A stretch of DNA of 64,000 bases from Kordiimonas laminariae (GTDB taxonomy: Bacteria > Pseudomonadota > Alphaproteobacteria > Sphingomonadales > Kordiimonadaceae): NCBI RefSeq assembly GCF_023008165.1, contig NZ_JAKQZA010000001.1, positions 1 through 64,000 of the forward strand, in the 5' to 3' direction. The position numbers were made by a program, and so were the translations under genes. The stretch's first letter is position 1; every line of letters begins with the position of its first letter. Shown here piece by piece: positions 18,152-26,287 of the stretch. The notes below the pieces were generated by a model. The model was not told the DNA's origin. It saw only the letters and a program-made list of their open reading frames with translations, and searched no databases.

Positions 18152-18947
18152 TGTCTTCAAGGGTCCGACGTTCAAGCGTTGTTCCCGCTTTCCAGGAAAC
18201 CCCCACTTCATGCCAATAAGCTCCAATTTTCTCTCGAATTGGTAAGTCAACGAGCTCTTCAACCGGGCTATCAAAATACGTGAGATCAAAATCACCTTTG
18301 AAGCAGCGACCAAAATCCACATCAAAACCTGACATGGTAACCACTTCTGAAAGACTATCTGTGCCGTCTGTTTCAATGGCTGGATACCACCGGCTATGAG
18401 CCATTGGATGACCATTAACAAACCCCGGCGCATCAGCTGTATCCGTAATTTCAAACACACCTTCCGCAAGGCGGCGATCAAAAGCGGCGAGCGTAACGCC
18501 AAATTTACCACCGGGCGCCAAACGCGGCCCTGCCTTGCCAACATTCACCGGACGTGTCTGCTGAATAATCCCAAGTTTCTTCGGGTATCCCTGATGTTGG
18601 CCGCGGATGATAGCAAACTCTTTATCGACCCAAATGAAAGCACAGCGTGAGTATGTTTTACCCTTGTATTTGCAACGGATAACAATGAACATTTCCTTGT
18701 ACTGAAGACGTACAGGATCAAGCACTTCATTAAAATCATCAGAACAGCTTTGCCAATCTGCCCAGATAGCGGCAACCGCACCCGGATCTTCATCAGCTAA
18801 TTCAAACCCCTCAGGCAGAAGTGCTTTCACAGCTTCCACATCTGTGCGGTATTCCATGGTAATCAACTCACCCGAATAATGCCACGGCACTGGCGGCAAT
18901 ATGGCTGATTTTCCAGATTTGGTTCTTGGATAGTAAAAACCCGTCAT
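18144..18947 (-). CDS. Acetoacetate decarboxylase-like protein
   Basis: 267 residues. The sequence around ALLPEGFELADEDPGAVAAIWADW, the central RGQHQGYPKKLGII with the Schiff-base Lys region, and the late FDLTYFDS match the acetoacetate decarboxylase (ADC) superfamily. Members form an imine with a keto acid through a Lys and decarboxylate or condense it; several work on ring-fission products rather than acetoacetate. Its stop overlaps the DOPA-dioxygenase-like start, suggesting coupled translation and a shared pathway. Divergent from the FAH gene across 157 bp (18948-19104), where AAAGGGG is the rightward ribosome site. Exact substrate unknown. Confidence 0.83.
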   Translation of the reverse strand: MTGFYYPRTKSGKSAILPPVPWHYSGELITMEYRTDVEAVKALLPEGFELADEDPGAVAAIWADWQSCSDDFNEVLDPVRLQYKEMFIVIRCKYKGKTYSRCAFIWVDKEFAIIRGQHQGYPKKLGIIQQTRPVNVGKAGPRLAPGGKFGVTLAAFDRRLAEGVFEITDTADAPGFVNGHPMAHSRWYPAIETDGTDSLSEVVTMSGFDVDFGRCFKGDFDLTYFDSPVEELVDLPIREKIGAYWHEVGVSWKAGTTLERRTLEDIG

Positions 18948-19104
18948 CTCACATTCTCATCCGTTAAAACTAACTGATGATCACTATGATGAAGGCCACT
19001 GCCAGTTTCCAGCGCACGGCCTTATATTGTCCTCATATGCTAAGAAAGACAGGCCCCTCTTTAGTAGAAATAATCCGAACGACTATTAATTTTTAAAGGG
19101 GCGT

Positions 19105-19995
19105 ATGATGACGACCGAGTACCGTAAAATTCTTCTTGATGGCTATCCAATTCTTACCGTACGTGACGGCGATATGTTACGCGCAAAAGATGGTCGTAGT
19201 GTTCATGTAGATGAGGCGGTTCACCTGCCGCCGGTTGAGCCAAGAAAGGTGATTTGTGTTCACCTGAATTACCATAGCCGTGTGGATGAATTCATGACCA
19301 AACTCGGTGGTTCCCCAACCTATTTCCACAAGCCCCTTACAGCGCTTAACACCCACAAAGGCGATGTTGTACGCCCAAGCAATTGTAAATACCTGAACTA
19401 TGAAGGTGAAATTGCCATCATAATCGGCAAACACTGTAAAAACATCTCGCAGGAAGAAGCTGGCGAATATATCGCGGGCTATACTGTCGCCAATGATTAC
19501 GGCCTTCATGATTTCCGTGATACTGATGCGGGTTCCATGCTGCGTGTTAAAGGGTCAGATACGCTCTGCCCGCTTGGCCCAGGCCTTGTTGAAGGATGGG
19601 ATTTTAAAAACAAGGTCATCCGCACAATCGTGAACGGCAAAGTCGTTCAGGAAGATAACACCGATAATATGGAATGGGATATGCACTATCTGGTGGCTGA
19701 TATTGCACGGAACATCACGCTTGAACCGGGTGATGTTCTGCTTTCAGGCACACCAGCCAACAGCCGCCCTGTACAGCCGGGTGATGTGGTTGAAGTGGAA
19801 GTTGAAGGCCTTGGCAAACTTACCAATAAGATTGTCGAAGGACCATATCCTGTTCGTACTGATGTAGGCGCCCAGCCAACAGAATCTGAAGAAGTAATTT
19901 CTACTGCAATGGGTGGAGACTGGGAACACCGCGGCAAGCGTGCAGCTGGTGGTCAAGGTGCTCAATTCTACAAATCTCGCCTTGAGGAAAAATAA
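19105..19995 (+). CDS. Fumarylacetoacetate hydrolase (FAH) family enzyme
   Basis: 296 residues, start behind AAAGGGG; ATG 19108 is an equal choice. NYEGEIAIIIGKH supplies the acidic metal ligands and GYTVANDYGLHDFR plus LLSGTPANSRPVQPGDVVEVEVEGLG are FAH C-terminal blocks. Family members cleave or decarboxylate/isomerise keto-dioates; HpaG/HpcE acts after homoprotocatechuate cleavage. One base separates it from the next aldehyde dehydrogenase, so they share a transcript. It probably processes the product of the LigB- or DOPA-type dioxygenase. Confidence 0.87.
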   Translation: MMTTEYRKILLDGYPILTVRDGDMLRAKDGRSVHVDEAVHLPPVEPRKVICVHLNYHSRVDEFMTKLGGSPTYFHKPLTALNTHKGDVVRPSNCKYLNYEGEIAIIIGKHCKNISQEEAGEYIAGYTVANDYGLHDFRDTDAGSMLRVKGSDTLCPLGPGLVEGWDFKNKVIRTIVNGKVVQEDNTDNMEWDMHYLVADIARNITLEPGDVLLSGTPANSRPVQPGDVVEVEVEGLGKLTNKIVEGPYPVRTDVGAQPTESEEVISTAMGGDWEHRGKRAAGGQGAQFYKSRLEEK

Positions 19996-19996
19996 T

Positions 19997-21424
19997 ATGC
20001 GCCTGCCAGACGCAACCCGGTTTTACATCGGTGGTGAATGGGTATCCCCTGAAGGGAAAGATTTTGGTGATGTGATCAACCCGGCAACCGAACAGGTTGT
20101 TGCAAAGGTCGCCTACGGAAACCAGAACGATGTTGATAAAGCAGTGGCCGCCGCGAAGGCGGCCTTTCCTTCTTTTGCTCGCACCAGTATCGCAGAACGA
20201 AAAGAACTGCTTTCCGCTATCAATGCCAAACTGATTGAGCGCAATGAAGATATTGCCTTCGCCATTCATCAGGAAATGGGCGCACCAATGGCGCTCGCAC
20301 GTCGTGCTCAGGCGCCAAGTGGACCTCAGCATTTTGAGCAAATATTAAAAGAACTTGAGAGCTATTCCTTCAGTGAAAAGCTGGGCACAACAACAGTGCG
20401 GCATGAACCTATCGGTGTTGTGAGTATGATCACCCCCTGGAACTGGCCGATGAACCAGATTGCCACCAAGGTTGCACCAGCGATCGCGGCCGGATGCACA
20501 ATGGTACTGAAGCCTTCAGAACTTGCGCCGCTTGATGCTATCATTCTTGCAAAAATCATCGATGAAGTTGGCTTACCTGAAGGCGTGTTTAACTTGGTGC
20601 ACGGTGACGGCATAGGTGTTGGTGCTCCGCTCACAGCACACAAAGATGTAGATATGGTTTCCTTCACAGGTTCTACCCGCGCAGGCATCGCTATCAGTGA
20701 AGCCGCTGCACCAACAATTAAGCGAGTATCGCTTGAACTCGGCGGCAAATCAGCAGCTATCATATGCCCATCAGCGCCTATTGAAAAAGCTGTTGCTTCA
20801 ACAATTAAAGATCTGATGCTCAACAGCGGCCAATCCTGTAATGCGAGAACGCGCATTCTGGTCCACAAAGATGATTATGTGAAAGCTGCAAAAGTTGCTG
20901 CAGAAACCGCTGGTGGCATGACCTGTAGTGCATCTGATACAGCAGACTTGGGCCCAATAGCCAATAACGCCCAATACCGAAAGGTCAGAGATCTTATTCA
21001 GATCGGTATCGAAGAAGGCGCAACTTTATTAGCTGGTGGTTGCCAATCCGCCCTTACTCCTGAAAACGGTTATTTCATCCCAGCAACTGTATTTGGTGGT
21101 GTAACCCCAGACATGACGATTGCAAGAGAAGAAATCTTTGGTCCAGTCGCTACCTTGATGACATACGAAAGCATTGAAGAAGCTATAAAAATTGCCAACA
21201 ATAGCGAATACGGCCTCTCTGGTGCTGTATGGGCAGGAACGACCGAGGAAGCTGGCAAGATTGCTTCTGAGCTCCGTACTGGCATGGTACACCTGAACGG
21301 CGCTGGTCTTGACAGCGCGGCACCATTCGGTGGTTTTAAGATGTCCGGTAATGGCCGAGAGTGGGGCAAGCACGGCCTTGAAGAATTCCTTGAAGTAAAA
21401 TCTGTTTACGGTGCAAACCAATAA
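19997..21424 (+). CDS. Aldehyde dehydrogenase
   Basis: 475 residues from ATG 19997, which follows the FAH stop by one base; an open frame reaching 19913 would invade the FAH gene. TPWNWPMNQIATKVAP, FTGSTRAGIAI, ELGGKSA and catalytic Cys281 in GQSCNARTR define the family. Second of three dehydrogenases in the block. It presumably oxidises another aldehyde of the same pathway. Specificity cannot be read from the sequence. Followed by a strong bidirectional terminator. Confidence 0.9.
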   Translation: MRLPDATRFYIGGEWVSPEGKDFGDVINPATEQVVAKVAYGNQNDVDKAVAAAKAAFPSFARTSIAERKELLSAINAKLIERNEDIAFAIHQEMGAPMALARRAQAPSGPQHFEQILKELESYSFSEKLGTTTVRHEPIGVVSMITPWNWPMNQIATKVAPAIAAGCTMVLKPSELAPLDAIILAKIIDEVGLPEGVFNLVHGDGIGVGAPLTAHKDVDMVSFTGSTRAGIAISEAAAPTIKRVSLELGGKSAAIICPSAPIEKAVASTIKDLMLNSGQSCNARTRILVHKDDYVKAAKVAAETAGGMTCSASDTADLGPIANNAQYRKVRDLIQIGIEEGATLLAGGCQSALTPENGYFIPATVFGGVTPDMTIAREEIFGPVATLMTYESIEEAIKIANNSEYGLSGAVWAGTTEEAGKIASELRTGMVHLNGAGLDSAAPFGGFKMSGNGREWGKHGLEEFLEVKSVYGANQ

Positions 21425-21426
21425 AA

Positions 21427-21451
21427 AAGAAGGCGCTCAAAGCGCCTTCTT
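21427..21451. terminator. Bidirectional terminator between ALDH and MFS genes
   Basis: AAGAAGGCGCT pairs perfectly with AGCGCCTTCTT around a three-base loop. The A-run before it gives the U-run for the leftward MFS transcript. The hairpin overlaps the MFS stop region. Confidence 0.8.
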
Positions 21452-22624
21452 CAACTCCAGCTTCTGTCGTTGCTTGCGCATCATAATCGGCACAATCAGC
21501 AAAAAATATCCCAGTATAAAGAAGAAAATACTCGCGAGCTCAACCGCTTGGTAATCCCCGTCACCAACAATTTGTGAAGCGATATAAGGGCCAACGGCTA
21601 AACCAAACATCTGAATAGCAAGCGCGAAAGGCATTACCCGGCCACGCAGATCAAAATCCGAGATCGCAGCCAAAATAAACGGTAACACTTTGTTCCACAT
21701 CAAATTAAAACCACATACAGCGATCAGATAAATGAAATAATCTACCTTCAGTAACAGGAGTGCGATAAATACTGCTCCCCCAAGAATACCAATAGTGAGC
21801 GGCGCAAATCGGCCTACAACACGAGCGGAAACCACGATCGCGATAAGTGCGCCAAGCACACCAAAAATTTGCGAAACAAACAAAGCGTTCGCCACCACCT
21901 GTTCTTCCAACCCGTTTGAAACACCAATCAGGAACAAGTACGCCCACACAATACCTTGCGAAATATTATATGCGAGATACCCAAGCAAGGCTGGAACAAG
22001 CAGCTTAATGTTAAGCGGCTCAGATGCTTCAGGCACTTCTTCCTCATTCTTCGCCTGATCCGGCAGATATCCAACAAGCCCTATGCCAATCAGCACAACC
22101 AATGAGAAGTTGATGAAAATTCCCTTCAAACCAATCGTTGCCATAAGGGATGGCATGGCCAGCAACCCAACAGCACCGTAACTCAAAAGCACAGCGAGAT
22201 AGATACCAATATTTCTATCGGTTTTTGATGTGAGACCAACGGCTGAAAAACTCAGGGAAATCAGCCCACCGTGCCCAAGGCCGGAAAGCAACCTTGCCAG
22301 TACCAGATCAGAAAATTCTGTCATATAGGCGGAAACAAGGTTTCCGGCGATGGCGACAGCAGAGAAGAACAAAAAGCTGGCCCGCCAGTTCACCTTCAAG
22401 CTTGCAAGCGACAACACAATAGTCGCGATAGCAATGCCAAACATTTCTGCAGCAGCAAGTTCACCAGCCTGCTGTTCCCCAAGCCCCAAACCTTCAACAA
22501 AACCACCTACAAGACCGGGCTGAATGATAAAAGAAATATTTGCGACGATACCCAGCAGAACCGCAGCAACAATAGAACTTCTTGCATCAGGTGAATAATC
22601 TGCACCTGCCTTCAATATTTTCAT
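21437..22624 (-). CDS. Major facilitator superfamily transporter
   Basis: 395 residues from the ATG at 22624, which has GGAAG six bases upstream; the longer frame to 22651 is less well supported. About twelve hydrophobic segments are visible, with a short charged central loop (PDQAKNEEEVPEASEPLN) between the two six-helix halves, the MFS pattern. It is on its own leftward transcript, back to back with the GabD gene across about 150 bp (22625-22775). Likely imports the catabolic substrate or a pathway intermediate; efflux is possible. Confidence 0.88.
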   Translation of the reverse strand: MKILKAGADYSPDARSSIVAAVLLGIVANISFIIQPGLVGGFVEGLGLGEQQAGELAAAEMFGIAIATIVLSLASLKVNWRASFLFFSAVAIAGNLVSAYMTEFSDLVLARLLSGLGHGGLISLSFSAVGLTSKTDRNIGIYLAVLLSYGAVGLLAMPSLMATIGLKGIFINFSLVVLIGIGLVGYLPDQAKNEEEVPEASEPLNIKLLVPALLGYLAYNISQGIVWAYLFLIGVSNGLEEQVVANALFVSQIFGVLGALIAIVVSARVVGRFAPLTIGILGGAVFIALLLLKVDYFIYLIAVCGFNLMWNKVLPFILAAISDFDLRGRVMPFALAIQMFGLAVGPYIASQIVGDGDYQAVELASIFFFILGYFLLIVPIMMRKQRQKLELKKAL

Positions 22625-22775
22625 AAAACACTTCCCAATTTCCTCTCTCACATAAAGGAATATTCCACTCTCTTATGCATGGCATATGCGGTCAACAATC
22701 TTGGCCCAATTTGGCAAGCAACCAGTGGTTCGATCTGCGAGGCTCCGATGAGTATTTTAATTTAGGGGCAGATGC

Positions 22776-24197
22776 ATGACTTTGTATGACAGTCTGATAG
22801 CTGAATACCGCACCGACAATGGGCTTTCTGTAGAAAACCCTGCAAATGGTGATCATTTATTCACGGTTAAAAATTATTCAGTCGCCGAAGTAGAAGATGC
22901 GATTGAAGATGCAGATATTGCTTTTAAAAAATGGTCCTCCCTTACAGGGAAAGCGAGAGCGGCTATTCTCCGTACGTGGTACGATCTAATTATAGAAAAC
23001 CAGCATGCACTCGCGGCCCTTATCACAGCGGAATGCGGTAAACCTCTCACAGAAGCCAATGGTGAAGTGCTTTACGGTGCTTCGTTTGTTGAATGGTTCG
23101 CAGAAGAAGCGAAACGACTGTACGGCGATATCGTGCCTCACCATGCTGACGGCAAACGCATCATGGTGCTGAAACAGCCAATTGGCGTTATTAGCGCTAT
23201 CACGCCGTGGAATTTCCCAGTTGCCATGATCACCCGAAAAGTAGCGCCGGCGCTGGCTGCTGGCTGTAGTGCAGTGATCAAACCGGCGGAAGCCACACCG
23301 CTGTCTGCCCTTGCACTCGAAAAACTCGCGCTTGAGGCAGGCATCCCTGAGGGTGTTTTCAAAATTGTAACCACTACCGATCCAGTGGAAATCGGTAAAG
23401 TACTTACAACACACCCGACCGTGCGGAAAATTTCTTTCACAGGTTCTACAGCAGTTGGCAAACTTCTAATGGCACAGTCAGCGGGCACCGTGAAGAAGGT
23501 GTCTATGGAACTTGGCGGGAATGCGCCTTTCATTGTGTTTGAGGATGCAGATATTGAAGCAGCCGTCGCAGGTGCTCTTATCAGTAAATACCGTAACGCA
23601 GGGCAAACATGCGTATGCGCGAACCGCTTTTACGTGCACGAAAATATCTATGATATCTTTGTTGAAAAATTCACTACTGCAGTAGCTGATTTTACCATTG
23701 GTGACGGCTCGGATGAAGCCACCGTCGTTGGCCCCCTTATCAACGAAGCAGCTATAAACAAAGTGGAAGAACTGGTTGAAAATGCTGTCGCTGATGGTGC
23801 AACTGTCGCGCTTGGCGGCAAAGCTCATGCTCTTGGCGGCAACTTCTATGAACCAACGCTACTGACTAACATTGATCACACCAACAGCATCACACAGGCG
23901 GAGATTTTCGGTCCTGTTGCCCCGATTTTCAAATTCAAAACTGAGGAAGACGCGATCCGTATGGCGAACGATACGCCTTACGGTCTGGCCGCATATTTTT
24001 ACACAAAAGATATGGGCCGAATGTTCCGCGTTATGGAAGCGCTCGAATACGGCATGGTCGGTGTGAACGAAGGCGTTGTCTCCACCGAAGTTGCCCCGTT
24101 TGGCGGTGTGAAAGAAAGCGGCATTGGCCGCGAAGGCAGCCGCTACGGCATTGATGAATATACCGAAATTAAATACAGCCTCATCGGAGGGATATAA
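22776..24197 (+). CDS. gabD: Succinate-semialdehyde dehydrogenase-like ALDH
   Basis: 473 residues. PWNFPVAMITRKVAPALAAG, FTGSTAVGKLL, MELGGNAPF and KYRNAGQTCVCANR with catalytic Cys279 closely match succinate/glutarate-semialdehyde dehydrogenases of the GabD type, including the second Cys two residues after the nucleophile. It converts the semialdehyde made by the next gene's aminotransferase into succinate (or glutarate). Ribosome site AGGGG before ATG. One base separates its stop from the aminotransferase start, so they form an operon. The symbol is based on family resemblance and context. Confidence 0.88.
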   Translation: MTLYDSLIAEYRTDNGLSVENPANGDHLFTVKNYSVAEVEDAIEDADIAFKKWSSLTGKARAAILRTWYDLIIENQHALAALITAECGKPLTEANGEVLYGASFVEWFAEEAKRLYGDIVPHHADGKRIMVLKQPIGVISAITPWNFPVAMITRKVAPALAAGCSAVIKPAEATPLSALALEKLALEAGIPEGVFKIVTTTDPVEIGKVLTTHPTVRKISFTGSTAVGKLLMAQSAGTVKKVSMELGGNAPFIVFEDADIEAAVAGALISKYRNAGQTCVCANRFYVHENIYDIFVEKFTTAVADFTIGDGSDEATVVGPLINEAAINKVEELVENAVADGATVALGGKAHALGGNFYEPTLLTNIDHTNSITQAEIFGPVAPIFKFKTEEDAIRMANDTPYGLAAYFYTKDMGRMFRVMEALEYGMVGVNEGVVSTEVAPFGGVKESGIGREGSRYGIDEYTEIKYSLIGGI

Positions 24198-24198
24198 T

Positions 24199-25476
24199 AT
24201 GACAAAAACAAATGCAGAGCTTTGGGAACGCCGCTTGAAAGCTGTACCGCACGGTGTTGGCACCATGCATCCCCGTTTCGCGGCAACTGCTCAAAATGCT
24301 GAAATCACTGATATTGAAGGCAAGCGTTATATTGATTTTGCAACTGGCATTGCCGTATGTAACACAGGCCACAGCGATCCACGCATTACAGAGGCCGTGA
24401 AAGATCAACTCAACCATTTCTCTCACACCTGTTTTCAGGTGAACCCTTATGAAAGCTATATTGAGCTTGCGGAAAAGCTGAATGATTTAGCTCCCGGCGA
24501 CACACCAAAGAAAACTATTTTCCTAACCACTGGTGCGGAAGCCGTTGAAAACGCCATCAAAATCGCACGTGCCCACACTGGCAGGCCCGGTGTTATAGCC
24601 TTTAAGGGCGGTTTCCACGGCAGGACCATGATGGGTATGGCACTCACAGGTAAAGTTGCCCCTTACAAGATTGGGTTTGGACCGTTTCCAAGCGAAGTGT
24701 TCCACGCACCTTTCCCTATTGATTATCATGGTGTGAGCGCTGAAGACAGCCTCGCAGCGCTCGAAGGTATTTTCAAATCTGATATTGAACCAAACCGGGT
24801 TGCGGCCATTATCCTTGAACCCGTTCAAGGCGAAGGCGGGTTTTACGCTGCACCAACCGCATTTATGAAGGCCCTTCGCAAAATCTGTGATGACCACGGC
24901 ATCATGCTGATCGCAGATGAAATCCAGACTGGCTTTGCTCGTACAGGCAAACTTTTTGCTACAGAGCATATGGGAATTGAGCCGGATTTGATGACCGTCG
25001 CCAAAGCAATGGCTGGTGGTTTCCCTATCAGCGGTGTTATCGGCAAGGCAGATATTATGGATGCGGCAGCGCCCGGGGGTCTTGGTGGCACTTATGGTGG
25101 TTCGGTTCTTGGTTGTGTGGCAGGCCTGAAGGTTCTGGATATCATCAGGGAAGATAATCTCTGTGCACGCGCAAATGAGATTGGCGCGCTCTTCAATCAA
25201 CGCCTTCTTGCAATGCAGGCAGATGACGACCGTATCGGCAACGTGCGGAACCTCGGCGCGATGATCGCTATTGAACTCGTTAAAGAAGGTGATGCGAATA
25301 AACCAAATGCGGAACTTACAAGCGCACTGGTGAAACATGCGGCAGAAAAAGGCCTAATTCTTTTAGCATGCGGCATTCGCGGTAATGTTATTCGTTTCCT
25401 ACCTGCCCTCACCGCTTCTAACGACATTCTAAACGAGGGTCTGGATATTCTGGAAGCATCCCTCAAGAAACTTTAA
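24199..25476 (+). CDS. gabT: 4-aminobutyrate aminotransferase-like class III transaminase
   Basis: 425 residues from ATG 24199; the longer open frame to 24124 overlaps the gabD gene. TTGAEAVENAIKIARAHTGR, FKGGFHGRTMMGMALTGK, ILEPVQGEGG and IADEIQTGFARTGK are hallmark GabT blocks, and the PLP lysine is about Lys269 in VAKAMAGG. It moves the terminal amino group of GABA (or 5-aminovalerate) to 2-oxoglutarate. As the end of the catabolic block it suggests that amine degradation finishes at GABA or a homologue. A terminator follows. Confidence 0.9.
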   Translation: MTKTNAELWERRLKAVPHGVGTMHPRFAATAQNAEITDIEGKRYIDFATGIAVCNTGHSDPRITEAVKDQLNHFSHTCFQVNPYESYIELAEKLNDLAPGDTPKKTIFLTTGAEAVENAIKIARAHTGRPGVIAFKGGFHGRTMMGMALTGKVAPYKIGFGPFPSEVFHAPFPIDYHGVSAEDSLAALEGIFKSDIEPNRVAAIILEPVQGEGGFYAAPTAFMKALRKICDDHGIMLIADEIQTGFARTGKLFATEHMGIEPDLMTVAKAMAGGFPISGVIGKADIMDAAAPGGLGGTYGGSVLGCVAGLKVLDIIREDNLCARANEIGALFNQRLLAMQADDDRIGNVRNLGAMIAIELVKEGDANKPNAELTSALVKHAAEKGLILLACGIRGNVIRFLPALTASNDILNEGLDILEASLKKL

Positions 25477-25487
25477 AGCTCCCCCTA

Positions 25488-25529
25488 AAACTGCCTGATC
25501 AGCCGCCCCTTTTTTTGGTCAGGCAGTTT
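25488..25529 (+). terminator. Terminator after gabT
   Basis: AAACTGCCTGA and TCAGGCAGTTT form an 11-base stem with a 20-base loop containing a T-run. Confidence 0.6.
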
Positions 25530-25574
25530 ACCCTGCTATCTTCAAATTCGCTTCTCTTCCTTAACCTTCCCAAA

Positions 25575-25588
25575 TTTGCATTTTGGAA
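25575..25588. promoter_or_regulatory. Candidate activator site upstream of the first H-NOX promoter
   Basis: TTTGCATTTTGGAA. It belongs to the same motif family as 25607-25621 and the four sites at 36003-36086 (TTTGCA or TTGGCA half-sites with a complementary partner). It stands about 90 bases upstream of the sigma-54 -24 element, a typical enhancer distance. Confidence 0.45.
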
Positions 25589-25606
25589 AGGTTTTCGCAT
25601 TATGCT

Positions 25607-25621
25607 TTTGCAATATGCAAA
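25607..25621. promoter_or_regulatory. Best candidate enhancer site, TTTGCA-N3-TGCAAA
   Basis: TTTGCAATATGCAAA has perfect half-sites around a three-base centre, the architecture expected for a dimer of an NtrC-type activator. It is about 55 bases upstream of the sigma-54 -24 box. The activator encoded at 28562 is the obvious candidate binder. Confidence 0.55.
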
Positions 25622-25671
25622 GATAAAGGCGTGTTACCTCGGCTTTTAAGCGAAACCACCATCATAGTTGC

Positions 25672-25687
25672 TGGCACGTCTGTTGCA
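25672..25687 (+). promoter_or_regulatory. Sigma-54 promoter of the first H-NOX operon
   Basis: TGGCACGTCTGTTGCA is a perfect match to the consensus TGGCACG-N4-TTGCW, with GG and GC ten bases apart. Predicted start near 25698, giving a leader of about 40 bases to the H-NOX ATG. Confidence 0.85.
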
Positions 25688-25738
25688 ATTTGGGAAGCCT
25701 GACAAGGTTTCAATTTCTATTTTGCAAAGGTGATGATG

Positions 25739-26287
25739 ATGCGGGGCATTTTATTTACGGAATATCTGGATTTTGCGGCGAGCCTCACATCAGAAGCTGA
25801 TATTGAGAAAATCCTGTTTGACCTTAGTGATAAAATAAACGGCTCGTACACCTCTGTTGGTAACTACAGCTTTAAAGAATTTGCACATATTCATGTTGCA
25901 CTGTCTGAACATCTAAAACGAGACCCGAATGACATCGCCGAACGGTTTGGTAAAGTATTGCTTCACCGCTTCGCTGAGCTCTTTCCTCAGTATTTCGAAG
26001 GTGTTACTTCCGGCTTGGAATTCCTTGATCAGGTAGGCAGCCATATTCATGTGGAAGTAAAGAAACTATATCCTGACGCTCGCCCCCCAGAGATTATTCT
26101 AACGGAAGAAAAAGATGGAAAATACCAGTTAACATATAGATCACAGCGTCCGCTGGCTGCTGTTGCCCGAGGTTTGACAAGTGCCTGCCTTGCCTATTTC
26201 AAAAACGCGCACAAAATCATAAGTGAAACCTCACATCAAACACATGATGGTAATCATACAATCTTTGAGATACAAATACCTGTATGA
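25739..26287 (+). CDS. H-NOX heme nitric-oxide/oxygen sensor protein (first copy)
   Basis: 182 residues from the last of a run of start codons (GTG 25730, ATG 25733, 25736, 25739); the M-x-G-I opening (MRGILFTEYL) of the family fixes 25739, though any may be used. Fold features are YTSVGNYSFKE, the proximal heme His104 in HIHVEVKKLYPDA and the intact heme-propionate motif Y133-R-S135-Q-R137. Family members bind NO at ferrous heme and inhibit or activate a partner kinase. The partner hybrid kinase overlaps its stop by four bases, and a perfect sigma-54 promoter precedes it, so the sensor is probably under the pathway it controls. Confidence 0.93.
   Translation: MRGILFTEYLDFAASLTSEADIEKILFDLSDKINGSYTSVGNYSFKEFAHIHVALSEHLKRDPNDIAERFGKVLLHRFAELFPQYFEGVTSGLEFLDQVGSHIHVEVKKLYPDARPPEIILTEEKDGKYQLTYRSQRPLAAVARGLTSACLAYFKNAHKIISETSHQTHDGNHTIFEIQIPV

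Noticed and set aside
18152-18544. Upstream extension of the DOPA-dioxygenase-like frame
   Set aside because: This part is a shadow of the acetoacetate-decarboxylase-like gene; family similarity begins only near 18150.
24523-25338. 271-residue frame antisense to gabT
   Set aside because: Composition (Cys/His-rich) and position show a shadow of the conserved aminotransferase gene.
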